DNA of 39,108 nucleotides, taken from positions 1 through 39,108 of the IMG/VR virus record IMGVR_UViG_3300008339_005673; one strand, written 5' to 3'. This DNA is from a virus. Below the pieces are notes generated by a model. It had not been told where the DNA came from. It made no database searches and saw only the letters and a list, made by a program, of their open reading frames with translations. A program made the position numbers and the translations under genes. This document shows positions 16,811 to 24,906 of the stretch, one piece after another. The stretch's first letter is position 1; each line of letters starts with the position of its first letter.

Positions 16811-18745
16811 CTATGCAGAAATATCTACAAGTTCACAGTTACCGTCTGAAGTACATGCAAGCGTAGCATTTGTAGAAGTTCCATCTTCTGTTTCATAAAA
16901 TGAAAGATCTTGCCATCTAATTTCTTTTGGCATTTTAGACAAAAGCTCTTCGTACTCTTCTTTAGTAACTTCTTGATATGGTGCTTGTTTGTATGAATGA
17001 TCTGAGTGGGGTAGGAATGAGATTCCAGATACTTCATCAAAGTTTTTATAAACCCATGATCCAACTTCCATCCATTCATCTTCTTTTACAGAAACAGTAA
17101 TAGATGGCTTGTGTTCACACCATGCACGCTGATAAACCAACCAAGTATTTAAATGATCAATTGCTGTAAGGTCGCTTCTAACAATTGCTTCTTCTGGTGC
17201 TTTGATTGGAAATGAAAATACATAAGTTTCATTTGGCTTCATCACATCATCTTCTACTGGAATTCCTACTTCTTTTAAAAATACAGAAATTGGGTCTCCC
17301 TTTGATCCACGAACTGTGCGAATATAATACTTGGAATGCCAAGGATGCATTCCTGAAGACACTCCTACTAATTGAGATACGGTGCCAGATGGTTTAACAC
17401 AAGTAATTGCTGCTGATTCCTGTATACCAATTTTTTTGGCTTCTTCAGAATTTATTTTTCTGGCTGACTCTCGAAGCGATACCAGAGTTTTTTCTAATTT
17501 ATTAATATCTTCTTTTCCAGAAAAGAATTTATGCCCAAACTGTCCAGTTAAAGAAACCCCTAGTAGTCTTTCTTCTTCTGTGTTATCTTTCCAAATTTTT
17601 CTAAGATATTTAAAGTCTGTTAAGGTTGATTGCCAGGTACCAAGAATTGTAGCAAGTCGTACTTTATTTTCAACATCCTCAATTGTATCTTTTTCACGTA
17701 ATACGACTTCTGAAAGGTTACAAAACTGATAAGGACGCAAAATAATTTCAGAGCAAGGGTTTGTTCCATAGTGTATTTCAGGATCCCTGCGTCCATATTT
17801 AGCTGCTTGCGCCTGTGCTGCTGCAACATTGTATATTCCACGCTCTCCTGATTTTGAATCATATAAATTTTTCCATTCTGCTATGAACTGTTCCATTTCT
17901 GGTTTACGAGAATATGCAACAGAATTATTTGATAGTGCACGTTGTGGATTTGTTTCCCACCAGTTGCCAGATTTTGCTGACGCCATCTCAATGTCATTAA
18001 TATTAGAAAGAGAAATCATTGCGGATCTACGAACTCCACCAACAACTACTACTTCACCAATTTTACACATTAAGTCATGACATTCAATTGGTTTTAAATT
18101 TCTTCCAACTGCATTTTTAAATATTTTAATTGTAAAATCAAAAAGATTAACTAATGGTTGTGGGCCAGAAGATCTTCCGCCCATAGTTTTAAGACGTGCT
18201 CCTGCTGGACGCAATTTAGTTACATCAATTGCTGGAATTTGTCCTGCCCAAAGCATTGCAAGAAGTTCACGATATGCTTTTGCCCATCCTTGTTTAGAAT
18301 CTTCTACTGTAATTACGGTTGTAGATTTTTCTAATGATTCTGGAACTGCTGGTAATTTATTAATGTACTTATATTCAACAGAAAATCCTACTCCTGTACC
18401 GCACATAAGAATATACATTGTTTCATCAAATGAACGAGGAGAATCTACTGGAACAAATGAACAATTGTATCCAGCAACATGATCTCTTTCTAAAGCTGGA
18501 CCTGAAGTCATTACTGCTCTCATTGAAGGCATAACATTTCTTTTAAGAACTGCTTCTTTTAATTCCTGGATTAACTTTGATGATGGCTCGTACGAATACT
18601 CTCTAAACAAATGATCTAACATAAAAACAAAATAACGATCTACGGTTTCGCTCCATGTTTCACGACGATTTTCTTCTGGCATCCATCTTGCATATCTAGA
18701 TAATGCAATAAAGTTTTCATATGGGTTTTCAATTGTAAATGGCAT
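16811..18745 (-). CDS. nrdJ: Adenosylcobalamin-dependent (class II) ribonucleotide reductase
   Basis: 644 residues, monomeric RTPR type. Active-site features: Cys95 (GYNCSF) and Cys342 (FCNLSE) as the redox pair, the thiyl-radical loop TNPCSEI with Asn329, Cys331 and Glu333, and a C-terminal shuttle pair Cys631/Cys637 (ACTSDGNC). It makes dNTPs for phage replication from NTPs and needs host B12. It is shorter than the Lactobacillus enzyme (739) but of usual size for phage versions. No intein is inserted in the active-site blocks. The short upstream leader has no room for a cobalamin riboswitch. Confidence 0.95.
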   Translation of the reverse strand: MPFTIENPYENFIALSRYARWMPEENRRETWSETVDRYFVFMLDHLFREYSYEPSSKLIQELKEAVLKRNVMPSMRAVMTSGPALERDHVAGYNCSFVPVDSPRSFDETMYILMCGTGVGFSVEYKYINKLPAVPESLEKSTTVITVEDSKQGWAKAYRELLAMLWAGQIPAIDVTKLRPAGARLKTMGGRSSGPQPLVNLFDFTIKIFKNAVGRNLKPIECHDLMCKIGEVVVVGGVRRSAMISLSNINDIEMASAKSGNWWETNPQRALSNNSVAYSRKPEMEQFIAEWKNLYDSKSGERGIYNVAAAQAQAAKYGRRDPEIHYGTNPCSEIILRPYQFCNLSEVVLREKDTIEDVENKVRLATILGTWQSTLTDFKYLRKIWKDNTEEERLLGVSLTGQFGHKFFSGKEDINKLEKTLVSLRESARKINSEEAKKIGIQESAAITCVKPSGTVSQLVGVSSGMHPWHSKYYIRTVRGSKGDPISVFLKEVGIPVEDDVMKPNETYVFSFPIKAPEEAIVRSDLTAIDHLNTWLVYQRAWCEHKPSITVSVKEDEWMEVGSWVYKNFDEVSGISFLPHSDHSYKQAPYQEVTKEEYEELLSKMPKEIRWQDLSFYETEDGTSTNATLACTSDGNCELVDISA

Positions 18746-18799
18746 TTATATACGACCTTTTCTCCGCCTGTGCAGTTTTTAAAATTTAGATGAGATATA

Positions 18800-18808
18800 A
18801 GTGTATCA
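18800..18808 (-). promoter_or_regulatory. nrdJ: Possible extended -10 box before nrdJ
   Basis: Minus strand TGATACACT, about 55 nt before the nrdJ ATG. No convincing -35 is visible; the candidate rests on the TGnTAnnnT pattern used elsewhere in this genome. Confidence 0.35.
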
Positions 18809-18832
18809 AATGTTATTCACAAGGGGAAGACT

Positions 18833-19822
18833 TTAATAAATTTTTTTTAAAATATCTTTAAATGCATTCTTGGTCAACTGATCCCAATTATAATCTTTAT
18901 GTATTTTAGTTGACTGAGCAAAATAATATCCAGAATATGCATTAAAGTTTATTGAAACATCTCTCATAAGTTCAAGTAAATGTTGATAGTTTGGTTCAAA
19001 AACTTTTCCTTGATGTGGAAATGGCCAAGGTGAATCTATTAATTCTGATTTTAATTTTAGTGGACCAAGATAATTTTCGTAATGTGCCCATCCTGTTGTA
19101 CATATTGTTGGCATGCCAGTTGCTAATGCTTGTAATGGAATAAAGCCAAATCCTTCACCATAACTTGGATAAACTAAGACATCATGAGACTGGTATAATT
19201 CTACTAATTCCTCATCATTTAAGACATCTATAATTACATATACGTTATTATAATATTTATCTGGTGTTCCTAAAATATTTTTATCTAAATAGTTATTATA
19301 TACTCTGGTGGTATTTATTTGATCTGCTTTAATTGTTAATGAGAATCCGTCTTTATTTCCGAATAAATGTCCAAATGCATCTAATACCATTTGTCCAGCT
19401 TTTCTTGGTGCTGGCTCCCCTATGTGTAAAAATTTAATTACTCCGTCATCTTGCCTTCTGTTTGGGATCCACATAGGGTCAATACCGTGTGGATAAACAT
19501 TAGAAACTTTAAATCCATTATCTTCAAATACATTTGCACACCAATCTGAAGTTACCCATATTTCATCACATGCATTCATGTAATATTTCCACTCTTCTGG
19601 GATTATTGTGGACTCCCACGGAGTATAACTAATTTGATGTTGATTTTTATGTAATTTAAAATGTGATGGTTGTGAAAAATTTAATTGTAATTTTGATTTT
19701 GGATCTTGAAATGGTGTGAAGTGTCCTAGTTTATTTAAAGATTTTACTATATTTTTACTTGCATATCCATATCCATTATTAGTTCTTAAATTAACTATAG
19801 GCGTAGAAAATGAAATATTCAT
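18833..19822 (-). CDS. GT4-family glycosyltransferase
   Basis: 329 residues with the GT-B layout. Donor-side motifs: FLHIGEPAPRKAGQMVLDAF (~131-150), NVYVIIDVLNDEELVELYQS (~193-212) and YPSYGEGFGFIPLQALATGM (~218-237). The usual E-X7-E of this family reads E223-X7-Q231 here. N-terminal acceptor-side residues include NGYGYASKNIV and YTPWEST. It transfers a sugar from an NDP donor; substrates could be virion fibres, host surface glycans or DNA. The gene is divergent from the endolysin operon and its ATG follows AGAAAGAG. Confidence 0.85.
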   Translation of the reverse strand: MNISFSTPIVNLRTNNGYGYASKNIVKSLNKLGHFTPFQDPKSKLQLNFSQPSHFKLHKNQHQISYTPWESTIIPEEWKYYMNACDEIWVTSDWCANVFEDNGFKVSNVYPHGIDPMWIPNRRQDDGVIKFLHIGEPAPRKAGQMVLDAFGHLFGNKDGFSLTIKADQINTTRVYNNYLDKNILGTPDKYYNNVYVIIDVLNDEELVELYQSHDVLVYPSYGEGFGFIPLQALATGMPTICTTGWAHYENYLGPLKLKSELIDSPWPFPHQGKVFEPNYQHLLELMRDVSINFNAYSGYYFAQSTKIHKDYNWDQLTKNAFKDILKKIY

Positions 19823-19844
19823 AAACTCTTTCTGGTCAACTGGG

Positions 19845-19874
19845 TTGACACGCTCAACTAATCAATGCTACTAT
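19845..19874 (+). promoter_or_regulatory. Promoter of the endolysin operon
   Basis: TTGACA (19845-19850), an 18-nt spacer and TACTAT (19869-19874) preceded by TGC. It points to the endolysin gene, in the 85-nt gap shared with the divergent glycosyltransferase. Confidence 0.65.
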
Positions 19875-19906
19875 TATAGTTCGTTATCTCTAAAGGAGGA
19901 ATGCCA

Positions 19907-20467
19907 ATGGAGAGAATCAAACAAAGTTTGAGCGATGTAGTTCATAATTGGACTGTTATTATAATGATAACATTATTTTTGTTTACAGTCCAGCCTGGAC
20001 CTACAATGAGTCAAGCTTTAACAACTGCGCCTGAAAAGGTACAAAAAACCGAAAAACAACTAAAAAGAGAAATAATAAATAAGTTCAGTAATGAAACTTA
20101 TAAGCATTCTGAAATGCTTGCAGCTGAAGATTTAAAAGATTTATTATGGGCTGTAGGATTTGAAGGAATTGCTTTAAAAACAGCTTGGGCTGTTGCTAGG
20201 GTAGAGTCTAACGGGAGACCGCTTGCTTTAAACGACAACAAATCAACTGGTGATAAATCTTACGGGATTTTTCAAATTAATATGCTAGGGGAACTTGGTG
20301 TAGACAGATTAGAAAAATTCAATTTAGTGTCAAATAAGGAATTATTTGATCCAGTAACAAACGCAGAGATAACGTACTATATGACTAAGGGCGGTAAAGA
20401 TTGGTCATCATGGCCTAACTCAATAGGAAAGGCCAAGGAGTTGATTAATCAATTCCCTAAAGCTTAA
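19907..20467 (+). CDS. Lysozyme-like endolysin / lytic transglycosylase with signal anchor
   Basis: 186 residues from the ATG at 19907, 7 nt after AAAGGAGG; the ATG at 19901 is too close to that site. Residues ~13-35 are a hydrophobic segment (WTVIIMITLFLFTV) serving as signal or signal-anchor. The catalytic domain has Glu100 in AVARVESNGRP and the SYGIFQIN motif typical of SLT/lysozyme folds, plus a GGKDWSSWPNS end. It should cleave the glycan backbone of peptidoglycan after Sec export. First gene of a short plus-strand operon. Confidence 0.8.
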   Translation: MERIKQSLSDVVHNWTVIIMITLFLFTVQPGPTMSQALTTAPEKVQKTEKQLKREIINKFSNETYKHSEMLAAEDLKDLLWAVGFEGIALKTAWAVARVESNGRPLALNDNKSTGDKSYGIFQINMLGELGVDRLEKFNLVSNKELFDPVTNAEITYYMTKGGKDWSSWPNSIGKAKELINQFPKA

Positions 20468-20476
20468 GGAGCAATT

Positions 20477-20689
20477 TTGCGACAGATACAATATGTATCT
20501 CAATATATAGCTTTATCAGAAGAGGGTCTTGTGCCTAGGCTTGAATGCCCAATGGACCAAGGCCTTCTTCAATCTAACCTAGATTTAGAAGACAATATTT
20601 ATTTATATTGTTTATCTTGCTCTTATAAAAAATTTATTGGAGAAAAATTGTATAATGATATAAAGGAAAGAGTAAACAAGAATGTCTGA
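20477..20689 (+). CDS. Small Cys-containing phage protein, TTG start
   Basis: 70 residues from a TTG, with AAGGAG 6 nt upstream. Cys24 and the later CLSC pair suggest a small zinc-binding fold (CPMDQG...YCLSCSY). The stop overlaps the next start by 8 bases. Function unknown; it follows the endolysin on the same message. Confidence 0.65.
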   Translation: MRQIQYVSQYIALSEEGLVPRLECPMDQGLLQSNLDLEDNIYLYCLSCSYKKFIGEKLYNDIKERVNKNV

Positions 20690-20903
20690 AAATAAAAATG
20701 AGGCTAAAAGCCTTGAAGACAATTTGCCTATGGTAAATTATATAATGCTTCACAGAATTTACGATGTTTTAACTTTGTTAGCAAAATACTCATCAAAAGA
20801 TGATGGGGACGAGGTGGCTAAGCTAATAGAATACCATGAAAAAGGATTCTTATTAGGACCAGCCCCTGCATTTACAACAGAAGAAGGGTCTCAAAATGAA
20901 TAA
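20682..20903 (+). CDS. Small acidic phage protein, unknown function
   Basis: 73 residues. The central helix (PMVNYIMLHRIYDVLTLLAK) is conserved-looking and the tail is Pro/Glu-rich. Between overlapping neighbours in the endolysin operon, with AAGGAAAGAG upstream. Not recognised. Confidence 0.6.
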   Translation: MSENKNEAKSLEDNLPMVNYIMLHRIYDVLTLLAKYSSKDDGDEVAKLIEYHEKGFLLGPAPAFTTEEGSQNE

Positions 20904-21084
20904 AGAAGAAATTGTACAAATGATGCTTGATGGATTTATTGCAGATATGAAAGGCATTTATTCTAGTGCTGGGATTTCGGATGAAGAGTCAGATCAGTAT
21001 ATTGAACAAGGACTTAGGTCTTTTGAGTTAATATGTAACAACACTTATGACAGATTAATAGAGAAATCAATTATCAATTCATAA
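20896..21084 (+). CDS. Small helical phage protein, unknown function
   Basis: 62 residues, mostly helical and acidic (EEIVQMMLDGFIADMKGIYS). It overlaps the preceding gene by 8 bases and ends the endolysin operon. Not recognised. Confidence 0.6.
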   Translation: MNKEEIVQMMLDGFIADMKGIYSSAGISDEESDQYIEQGLRSFELICNNTYDRLIEKSIINS

Positions 21085-21093
21085 GGCATTGAG

Positions 21094-21102
21094 TGATATA
21101 AT
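21094..21102 (+). promoter_or_regulatory. Extended -10 box before the oxygenase pair
   Basis: TGATATAAT, 37 nt before the ATG of the 21139 gene, which itself has an AAAGGAAA ribosome-binding site. No clear -35. A mini-ORF of 11 codons (ATG at 21114) overlaps the real start and could be a leader peptide or chance. Confidence 0.5.
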
Positions 21103-21138
21103 ATATTTATATTATGTCTAAAAAAAGGAAATGCCCCT

Positions 21139-21933
21139 ATGTTTTATGATGACCCTAGATGCACAAAATTAGCAGATAGAATCTATATCTATAAAAATAT
21201 TATTCCAAAAGAAATAATGGATTTAGTTAACATAGACCTTTCCACTTATGAAAGAGGCGTTGAAAAAAACGACTGGAGTGTAAGAGAATGGTATAAGGAT
21301 AAGATGACTCCTCCTTATAAAAATAGTTTTCCATTATGGAAATTTATGTCAGAACTCATTTATCCAGAAGTTGTAATACATCCAGTAAGAAGTTTTATGG
21401 TATCTGTACCAGGCGATGAAGGAATGTTTGTGCATTCAGATAGCCCTGGAAAAGGCAATTGCCATATGTTAAGCGAAATTGATCAATGGACAACTTGTTG
21501 TGAATTAGAATATGGGATGATTTCATATTTTGGAAATTTTACAGGCGGTAAATTATATTATCCCAATTTAAATCCAGATGGTAGTATAAAAAATAATGGA
21601 CCTCATTGGGAAGTCACTAAACAAATATTAGAAGAGCCATGTTTTGAAGTTCAACCTGAGCCAGGAGATATAGTTTTACATGGGGCATGCTCTCCATATG
21701 ATCATGGAACTAGAGAAACAGAATATGGAATTAGGTTTGCCTTTTCTTGTTTTGCTTTAATGGCTCAAGATAATCCTGGTACATTTTATAATTACAAAAC
21801 CCCTGAGTGGCAAGATCAAATAGGTAAATATGAAGATCCCACAGATAAACAATTAAATGAGTGGAACTCTCCTTTAATAGTTAATGAACAATTTAGAGAA
21901 ATCATTGAAGAAAAAACAAAAAATAATGTATAA
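21139..21933 (+). CDS. 2-oxoglutarate/Fe(II)-dependent oxygenase
   Basis: 264 residues. Fe ligands: His99 and Asp101 (FVHSDSPG) and His189 (YDHGT); 2OG Arg199 (GIRFAF). Motifs around the core: YFGNFTGGKLYYPN and QPEPGDIVLHGACSPY. It is paralogous over the whole length to the next gene (MFYD.P.CTKL.DRI.IYKNIIP), a third oxygenase duplicate pair. Confidence 0.85.
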   Translation: MFYDDPRCTKLADRIYIYKNIIPKEIMDLVNIDLSTYERGVEKNDWSVREWYKDKMTPPYKNSFPLWKFMSELIYPEVVIHPVRSFMVSVPGDEGMFVHSDSPGKGNCHMLSEIDQWTTCCELEYGMISYFGNFTGGKLYYPNLNPDGSIKNNGPHWEVTKQILEEPCFEVQPEPGDIVLHGACSPYDHGTRETEYGIRFAFSCFALMAQDNPGTFYNYKTPEWQDQIGKYEDPTDKQLNEWNSPLIVNEQFREIIEEKTKNNV

Positions 21934-21950
21934 AGGAGAAAATAAATAAT

Positions 21951-22760
21951 ATGTTTTACGACAATCCAAAATGTACTAAGCTATCAGATAGAATATTTAT
22001 TTACAAAAACATAATTCCACAAGAAATTATGAATGAAGTTAACAAAGATTTAGAAAATTTTCAAAGAACTATGCCTGAAAATATATGGAGTTCAAATAAC
22101 TGGTATGAAGATAAAGTTTGTCCTCCTATGCCAAGCACTTTTCTTGTTTGGAAATTTATGTCTGAATTAATACACCCAGAGATTGTTATACACCCTATGA
22201 GAAGCTTAATGATTGCAGAACCTCACGATGAAGGTATGTTTGTGCATGCCGATAGTCCTGGAATGGGTAGAGAAGACGAAATTTTTGAAATAGACACTTG
22301 GTCTGCATGTTGCTCTTTACAATACGGAATGACTGCGTATTTTGGAGAATTTACTGGTGGTGAATTATACTATCCAAATATTAATCCAGATGGAACAATT
22401 AAAGTAGGCACAGATATTAGTAAAGAAAGATTAGAAGAGCCCTGCCTTGTTATTCAGCCAGAGGCTGGTGACGTTGTTTTGCATGGTGCTTGTAAACCTT
22501 ATGACCATGGAACCAAAGTAACAACTTCTGGTACTAGGTTTGTATTTTCTAATTTTGCATTAAATTCAGAAGATAACCCTGGAACTTTTTATAATTATAA
22601 AACTCCAGAATGGTATGAGCAAATAGGACAGTATAAAAATCCAACTGAACAACAATTAAATGAGTGGGCTGGTCCATTAAAAGTAAATCCAAAATTTGCT
22701 GATGTTATCCAGGAAAAAGTAAGAATAATGGATGAAAGAAGATCTAAAGAAGGAATTTAA
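21951..22760 (+). CDS. 2-oxoglutarate/Fe(II)-dependent oxygenase
   Basis: 269 residues, tandem paralogue of the 21139 gene. His99, Asp101 (FVHADSPG), His186 (YDHGT) and Arg196 (GTRF). A GELYYPNINPDGTIK strand and the end FYNYKTPEWYEQIGQY are shared with its twin. An AAGGAG upstream at ~21933 gives an RBS. It is followed by a separate promoter and candidate RNA. Confidence 0.85.
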   Translation: MFYDNPKCTKLSDRIFIYKNIIPQEIMNEVNKDLENFQRTMPENIWSSNNWYEDKVCPPMPSTFLVWKFMSELIHPEIVIHPMRSLMIAEPHDEGMFVHADSPGMGREDEIFEIDTWSACCSLQYGMTAYFGEFTGGELYYPNINPDGTIKVGTDISKERLEEPCLVIQPEAGDVVLHGACKPYDHGTKVTTSGTRFVFSNFALNSEDNPGTFYNYKTPEWYEQIGQYKNPTEQQLNEWAGPLKVNPKFADVIQEKVRIMDERRSKEGI

Positions 22761-22769
22761 TTTCTTTTG

Positions 22770-22798
22770 TTGACTTTATAAAATAATAATTATACAAT
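22770..22798 (+). promoter_or_regulatory. Sigma70-type promoter of a candidate small RNA
   Basis: TTGACT (22770-22775), 17-nt spacer, TACAAT (22793-22798). There is no ORF with a ribosome-binding site in the ~75 nt that follow; the transcript ends at a terminator. Confidence 0.75.
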
Positions 22799-22804
22799 TA
22801 TTTT

Positions 22805-22880
22805 GTAGGTCGAGCCTAGCTCTCTACAGTGCGTCATAAGATGCCTGAAACCCAATCGGATCCGCCTCTGATTGGGTTTT
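22805..22880 (+). ncRNA. Candidate phage small RNA (about 76 nt)
   Basis: It is bounded by a TTGACT-N17-TACAAT promoter and an intrinsic terminator. The 5' end folds as nested arms TGTAG/CTACA around GAGC-CTA-GCTC (22804-22828). A short single-stranded middle (GTGCGTCATAAGATGCC) leads to the terminator hairpin. It contains GAGCCTAGC, which recurs twice in the leader at 27176-27219. No known RNA family is recognised. Confidence 0.6.
22848..22880 (+). terminator. Intrinsic terminator of the small RNA
   Basis: A 10-bp stem AAACCCAATC / GATTGGGTTT with a 12-nt loop, its 3' arm running into TTTT. Confidence 0.85.
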
Positions 22881-22881
22881 C

Positions 22882-22890
22882 TGATAGAAT
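22882..22890 (+). promoter_or_regulatory. Extended -10 box for a leaderless gene
   Basis: TGATAGAAT with the -10 ending 6 nt before the ATG at 22897; it overlaps the end of the small-RNA terminator. No clear -35. Confidence 0.55.
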
Positions 22891-22896
22891 GGATGT

Positions 22897-23721
22897 ATGA
22901 ATAAAAAATTAAAATATTATAGTAAATTTACTTTGCGTGGATATACTATAAATCCAATTAAAGATTTAGAATGGCTAAGTAATATGCTTTCTGGTTTATT
23001 TACATATTCAAAAGAACATTTATGCGATTATGGTCATGAGGTTTATCATAAAAACTATTTAGGAAGCCAAATTGGAAAGCCTTATATTGTAAATATAGAA
23101 CAACCTGGCAATGAAGGTTTGATTGCTACTCAATATATGAGCAATGGTTATTTAGTAATGAAAATAACAGATACTGTTTATCCTGCTGAAGTAAGGTTTG
23201 ATTTATTTTTAAATGAATCTCTTGATGATGTGGAATTGCTAATAGATCATCTTACGTCTCCAGCTATACCTTTTGATGGGCCTGGGGTATTTGATTACAC
23301 CTATTCATTAATACATGAAAGTGTCCCAGTGCATCATTTAAGTAAATCAGATAGATCTAAATCATCTTACTTTATAAATGAACCATTAATTAAGAATGAA
23401 AAAGATGGATCTTGGTCTACAACTCTAAATGAATTGGGTAATATAGAATGTTATTTTTGTAAATTACAGGCTTCAAGGTGGATAATTGTTGGCCCTCCTT
23501 ATTCAAAATTAGAAGAAGGAGAGTCTAGAGATATAAATCTAGCAGAATTTAGGACTGTGCCTTCTTGTAAAGAGCATTTAAGTTTAGGTAGATTTAGGGA
23601 AAGAAATACGGAAAAAGAAAAAGACATTTGGACAAATAAAGAAAATATGTATGCTTTGCGTCGTATTGAAAATGAAAATTCTGAGTACAGCATAAACGAA
23701 CCTGTAAATGAAATTAAATAG
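22897..23721 (+). CDS. Phage protein with a possible degenerate SpeD-like fold
   Basis: 274 residues, unrecognised with confidence. Residues ~70-120 (GNEGLIATQYMSNGYLVMKI followed by a strand PAEVRFDLFLNES) follow the strand pattern of S-adenosylmethionine decarboxylase (SpeD), but the self-cleaving Ser and the HTWPE motif are absent, so pyruvoyl catalysis is not expected. The C-terminal part has CYFCKLQ and a later CKEH, a possible metal-binding cluster. Leaderless start predicted from the -10 box 6 nt upstream. Confidence 0.65.
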   Translation: MNKKLKYYSKFTLRGYTINPIKDLEWLSNMLSGLFTYSKEHLCDYGHEVYHKNYLGSQIGKPYIVNIEQPGNEGLIATQYMSNGYLVMKITDTVYPAEVRFDLFLNESLDDVELLIDHLTSPAIPFDGPGVFDYTYSLIHESVPVHHLSKSDRSKSSYFINEPLIKNEKDGSWSTTLNELGNIECYFCKLQASRWIIVGPPYSKLEEGESRDINLAEFRTVPSCKEHLSLGRFRERNTEKEKDIWTNKENMYALRRIENENSEYSINEPVNEIK

Positions 23722-23741
23722 AGGTATAATTACATCTATAG

Positions 23742-23747
23742 TATAAT
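23742..23747 (+). promoter_or_regulatory. -10 box of a leaderless small gene
   Basis: TATAAT ending 6 nt before the ATG at 23754, the same distance as at four other genes here. No TG extension and no convincing -35. Confidence 0.45.
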
Positions 23748-23753
23748 TAGAGT

Positions 23754-23903
23754 ATGACTCCAAGAAGATATTTTAGCGATCAGATGTTTAGCCCATATTT
23801 TCAATCAGAGCATTATAAAAACGAAAGTCCTGAATTAAGGATGCAGAATTCAATAAAAAAGTTTTTTCAAAAACTACTATTCTGGAAACTATTTAAAAAC
23901 TAG
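23754..23903 (+). CDS. Small basic protein, unknown function
   Basis: 49 residues (MTPRRYFSDQMFSPYF at the start), ending in a basic aromatic amphipathic helix (IKKFFQKLLFWKLFKN) that could bind membrane. No ribosome-binding site, but a -10 box at leaderless distance. Its 3' end overlaps the convergent 23889-24404 gene by 15 bases. Confidence 0.5.
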   Translation: MTPRRYFSDQMFSPYFQSEHYKNESPELRMQNSIKKFFQKLLFWKLFKN

Positions 23904-24398
23904 AAACTTTCTTTTAGGGTATGGCCTAATGCCTTTAACTTCTACATCTGGCATGTCCATATAAGCTTTAAAATAAACCTGTTTAATATTACACAACTCT
24001 TCTATCCTATCAAAATCAGAATGATTGTGGGCATCCCTAGAATATTCAATAACAGCCATTTTAGATCTCTTAAATAACTCTAAAAAAGCATCCCATTGCT
24101 CTTTAGGCCCTTGTATTGCCAGACCTAGGCATGATAATGAAAAATTTATTGGATTGACTTCTTCTAAAAATATCTTAACATCTTTATTGTATCCGCCTGG
24201 GAAGGTATTAAGTGGATCTATAGATATTAATTCTCCATTTACCTTTAACGGGATTTTATAAGTGCCAACATCTACCACAAGTGGTTCATTAGCTAAAAAA
24301 TATTCAGCCATTGTATGTCTAATAGTATATGGAGTCTCATTTAAATACTCCCATAAAAACGGGCCCTGCATGATCTTAGTCATGTATTGATCTTCCAT
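23889..24398 (-). CDS. Methyltransferase-like phage protein
   Basis: 169 residues from ATG at 24398; a GTG at 24404 overlaps the stop of the upstream mini-gene as GTGA and is an alternative. The order of segments, VVDVGTYKIPLKVNGELISI then DPLNTFPGG then FSLSCLGLAIQGP and KMAVIEYSR, resembles a class I SAM-methyltransferase Rossmann fold, though the usual glycine-rich first loop is poor. Substrate unknown. It may instead be a non-catalytic relative. Confidence 0.55.
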   Translation of the reverse strand: MEDQYMTKIMQGPFLWEYLNETPYTIRHTMAEYFLANEPLVVDVGTYKIPLKVNGELISIDPLNTFPGGYNKDVKIFLEEVNPINFSLSCLGLAIQGPKEQWDAFLELFKRSKMAVIEYSRDAHNHSDFDRIEELCNIKQVYFKAYMDMPDVEVKGIRPYPKRKFLVFK

Positions 24399-24400
24399 AT

Positions 24401-24487
24401 TCACAGGGTACTAAATCCTCTCAATAAGTGCAATTGTAAAAATTTCAGTGCGTCGAAAGTAGAGAACCCATACTTACCCCTAGCCAT
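24401..24487 (-). CDS. Possible 28-residue upstream mini-gene
   Basis: ATG at 24487 to TGA at 24401, basic and aromatic (MARGKYGFSTFDALKFLQLH). Its stop overlaps the GTG of the next gene. The ribosome-binding site is weak, so this rests on coupling and composition only. Confidence 0.3.
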   Translation of the reverse strand: MARGKYGFSTFDALKFLQLHLLRGFSTL

Positions 24488-24542
24488 ATGCCCAGAAAAT
24501 CGGGATATAGGCCTTAGAAGGCTTTTAAAGGCTATTTTAAAT

Positions 24543-24626
24543 TTAACCTACAATGAAGGCAAGAGCTATATATGCCATCATAATAATTAAAGCACTTGCT
24601 ATTAATTTCTGATAAATAGAGTTCAT
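24543..24626 (-). CDS. Leaderless 27-residue single-TM protein
   Basis: MNSIYQKLIASALIIMMAYI and a hydrophobic end; almost the whole peptide is one membrane helix. It has no ribosome-binding site, yet a TTGACT-N17-TATAAT promoter ends exactly 6 nt before the ATG, which strongly supports leaderless expression. Function unknown; candidate lysis, superinfection or membrane modulator. Confidence 0.6.
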   Translation of the reverse strand: MNSIYQKLIASALIIMMAYIALAFIVG

Positions 24627-24632
24627 ATAGCT

Positions 24633-24661
24633 ATTATATATCTGATATATATCTTAGTCAA
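24633..24661 (-). promoter_or_regulatory. Promoter of the leaderless TM peptide
   Basis: Minus strand TTGACT (24656-24661), 17-nt spacer, TATAAT (24633-24638), then AGCTAT and the start codon. Confidence 0.75.
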
Positions 24662-24677
24662 CTAGAATATATATGAA

Positions 24678-24836
24678 TTATATAGACCACCATATTGCTG
24701 GAGGAGTAGGACCAACTACGTATGTATGGACTTTATGACATCTATTGATGTATTCCCAATCAGTCTGATGATCTACTGGTATTGGTCTGAGATCGTAATC
24801 CCAAATTCTAAACTTCCCGCTTTTTTTATCATTCAT
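24678..24836 (-). CDS. Small conserved-looking protein, unknown function
   Basis: 52 residues (MNDKKSGKFRIWDYDLRPIP at the start, VVGPTPPAIWWSI at the end), rich in Trp, Asp and Pro. A TATATT box (24843-24848) stands 6 nt upstream, again at leaderless distance; no ribosome-binding site is near. Not recognised. Confidence 0.5.
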   Translation of the reverse strand: MNDKKSGKFRIWDYDLRPIPVDHQTDWEYINRCHKVHTYVVGPTPPAIWWSI

Positions 24837-24906
24837 ATATTTAATATATTATTTATATCCTTATTTATTTTTTAGGAGTATTTCCAGATTTGAAAGCATA
24901 CAACCC

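Noticed and set aside
16811-18745. Intein within the ribonucleotide reductase
   Set aside because: The protein is continuous through the active-site blocks with no Hint motifs; the only Hint domain is in the 8091-9323 protein.
18746-18832. Cobalamin riboswitch upstream of nrdJ
   Set aside because: The gap is only 87 nt and shows no B12-box-like sequence; a cobalamin riboswitch needs about 200 nt.
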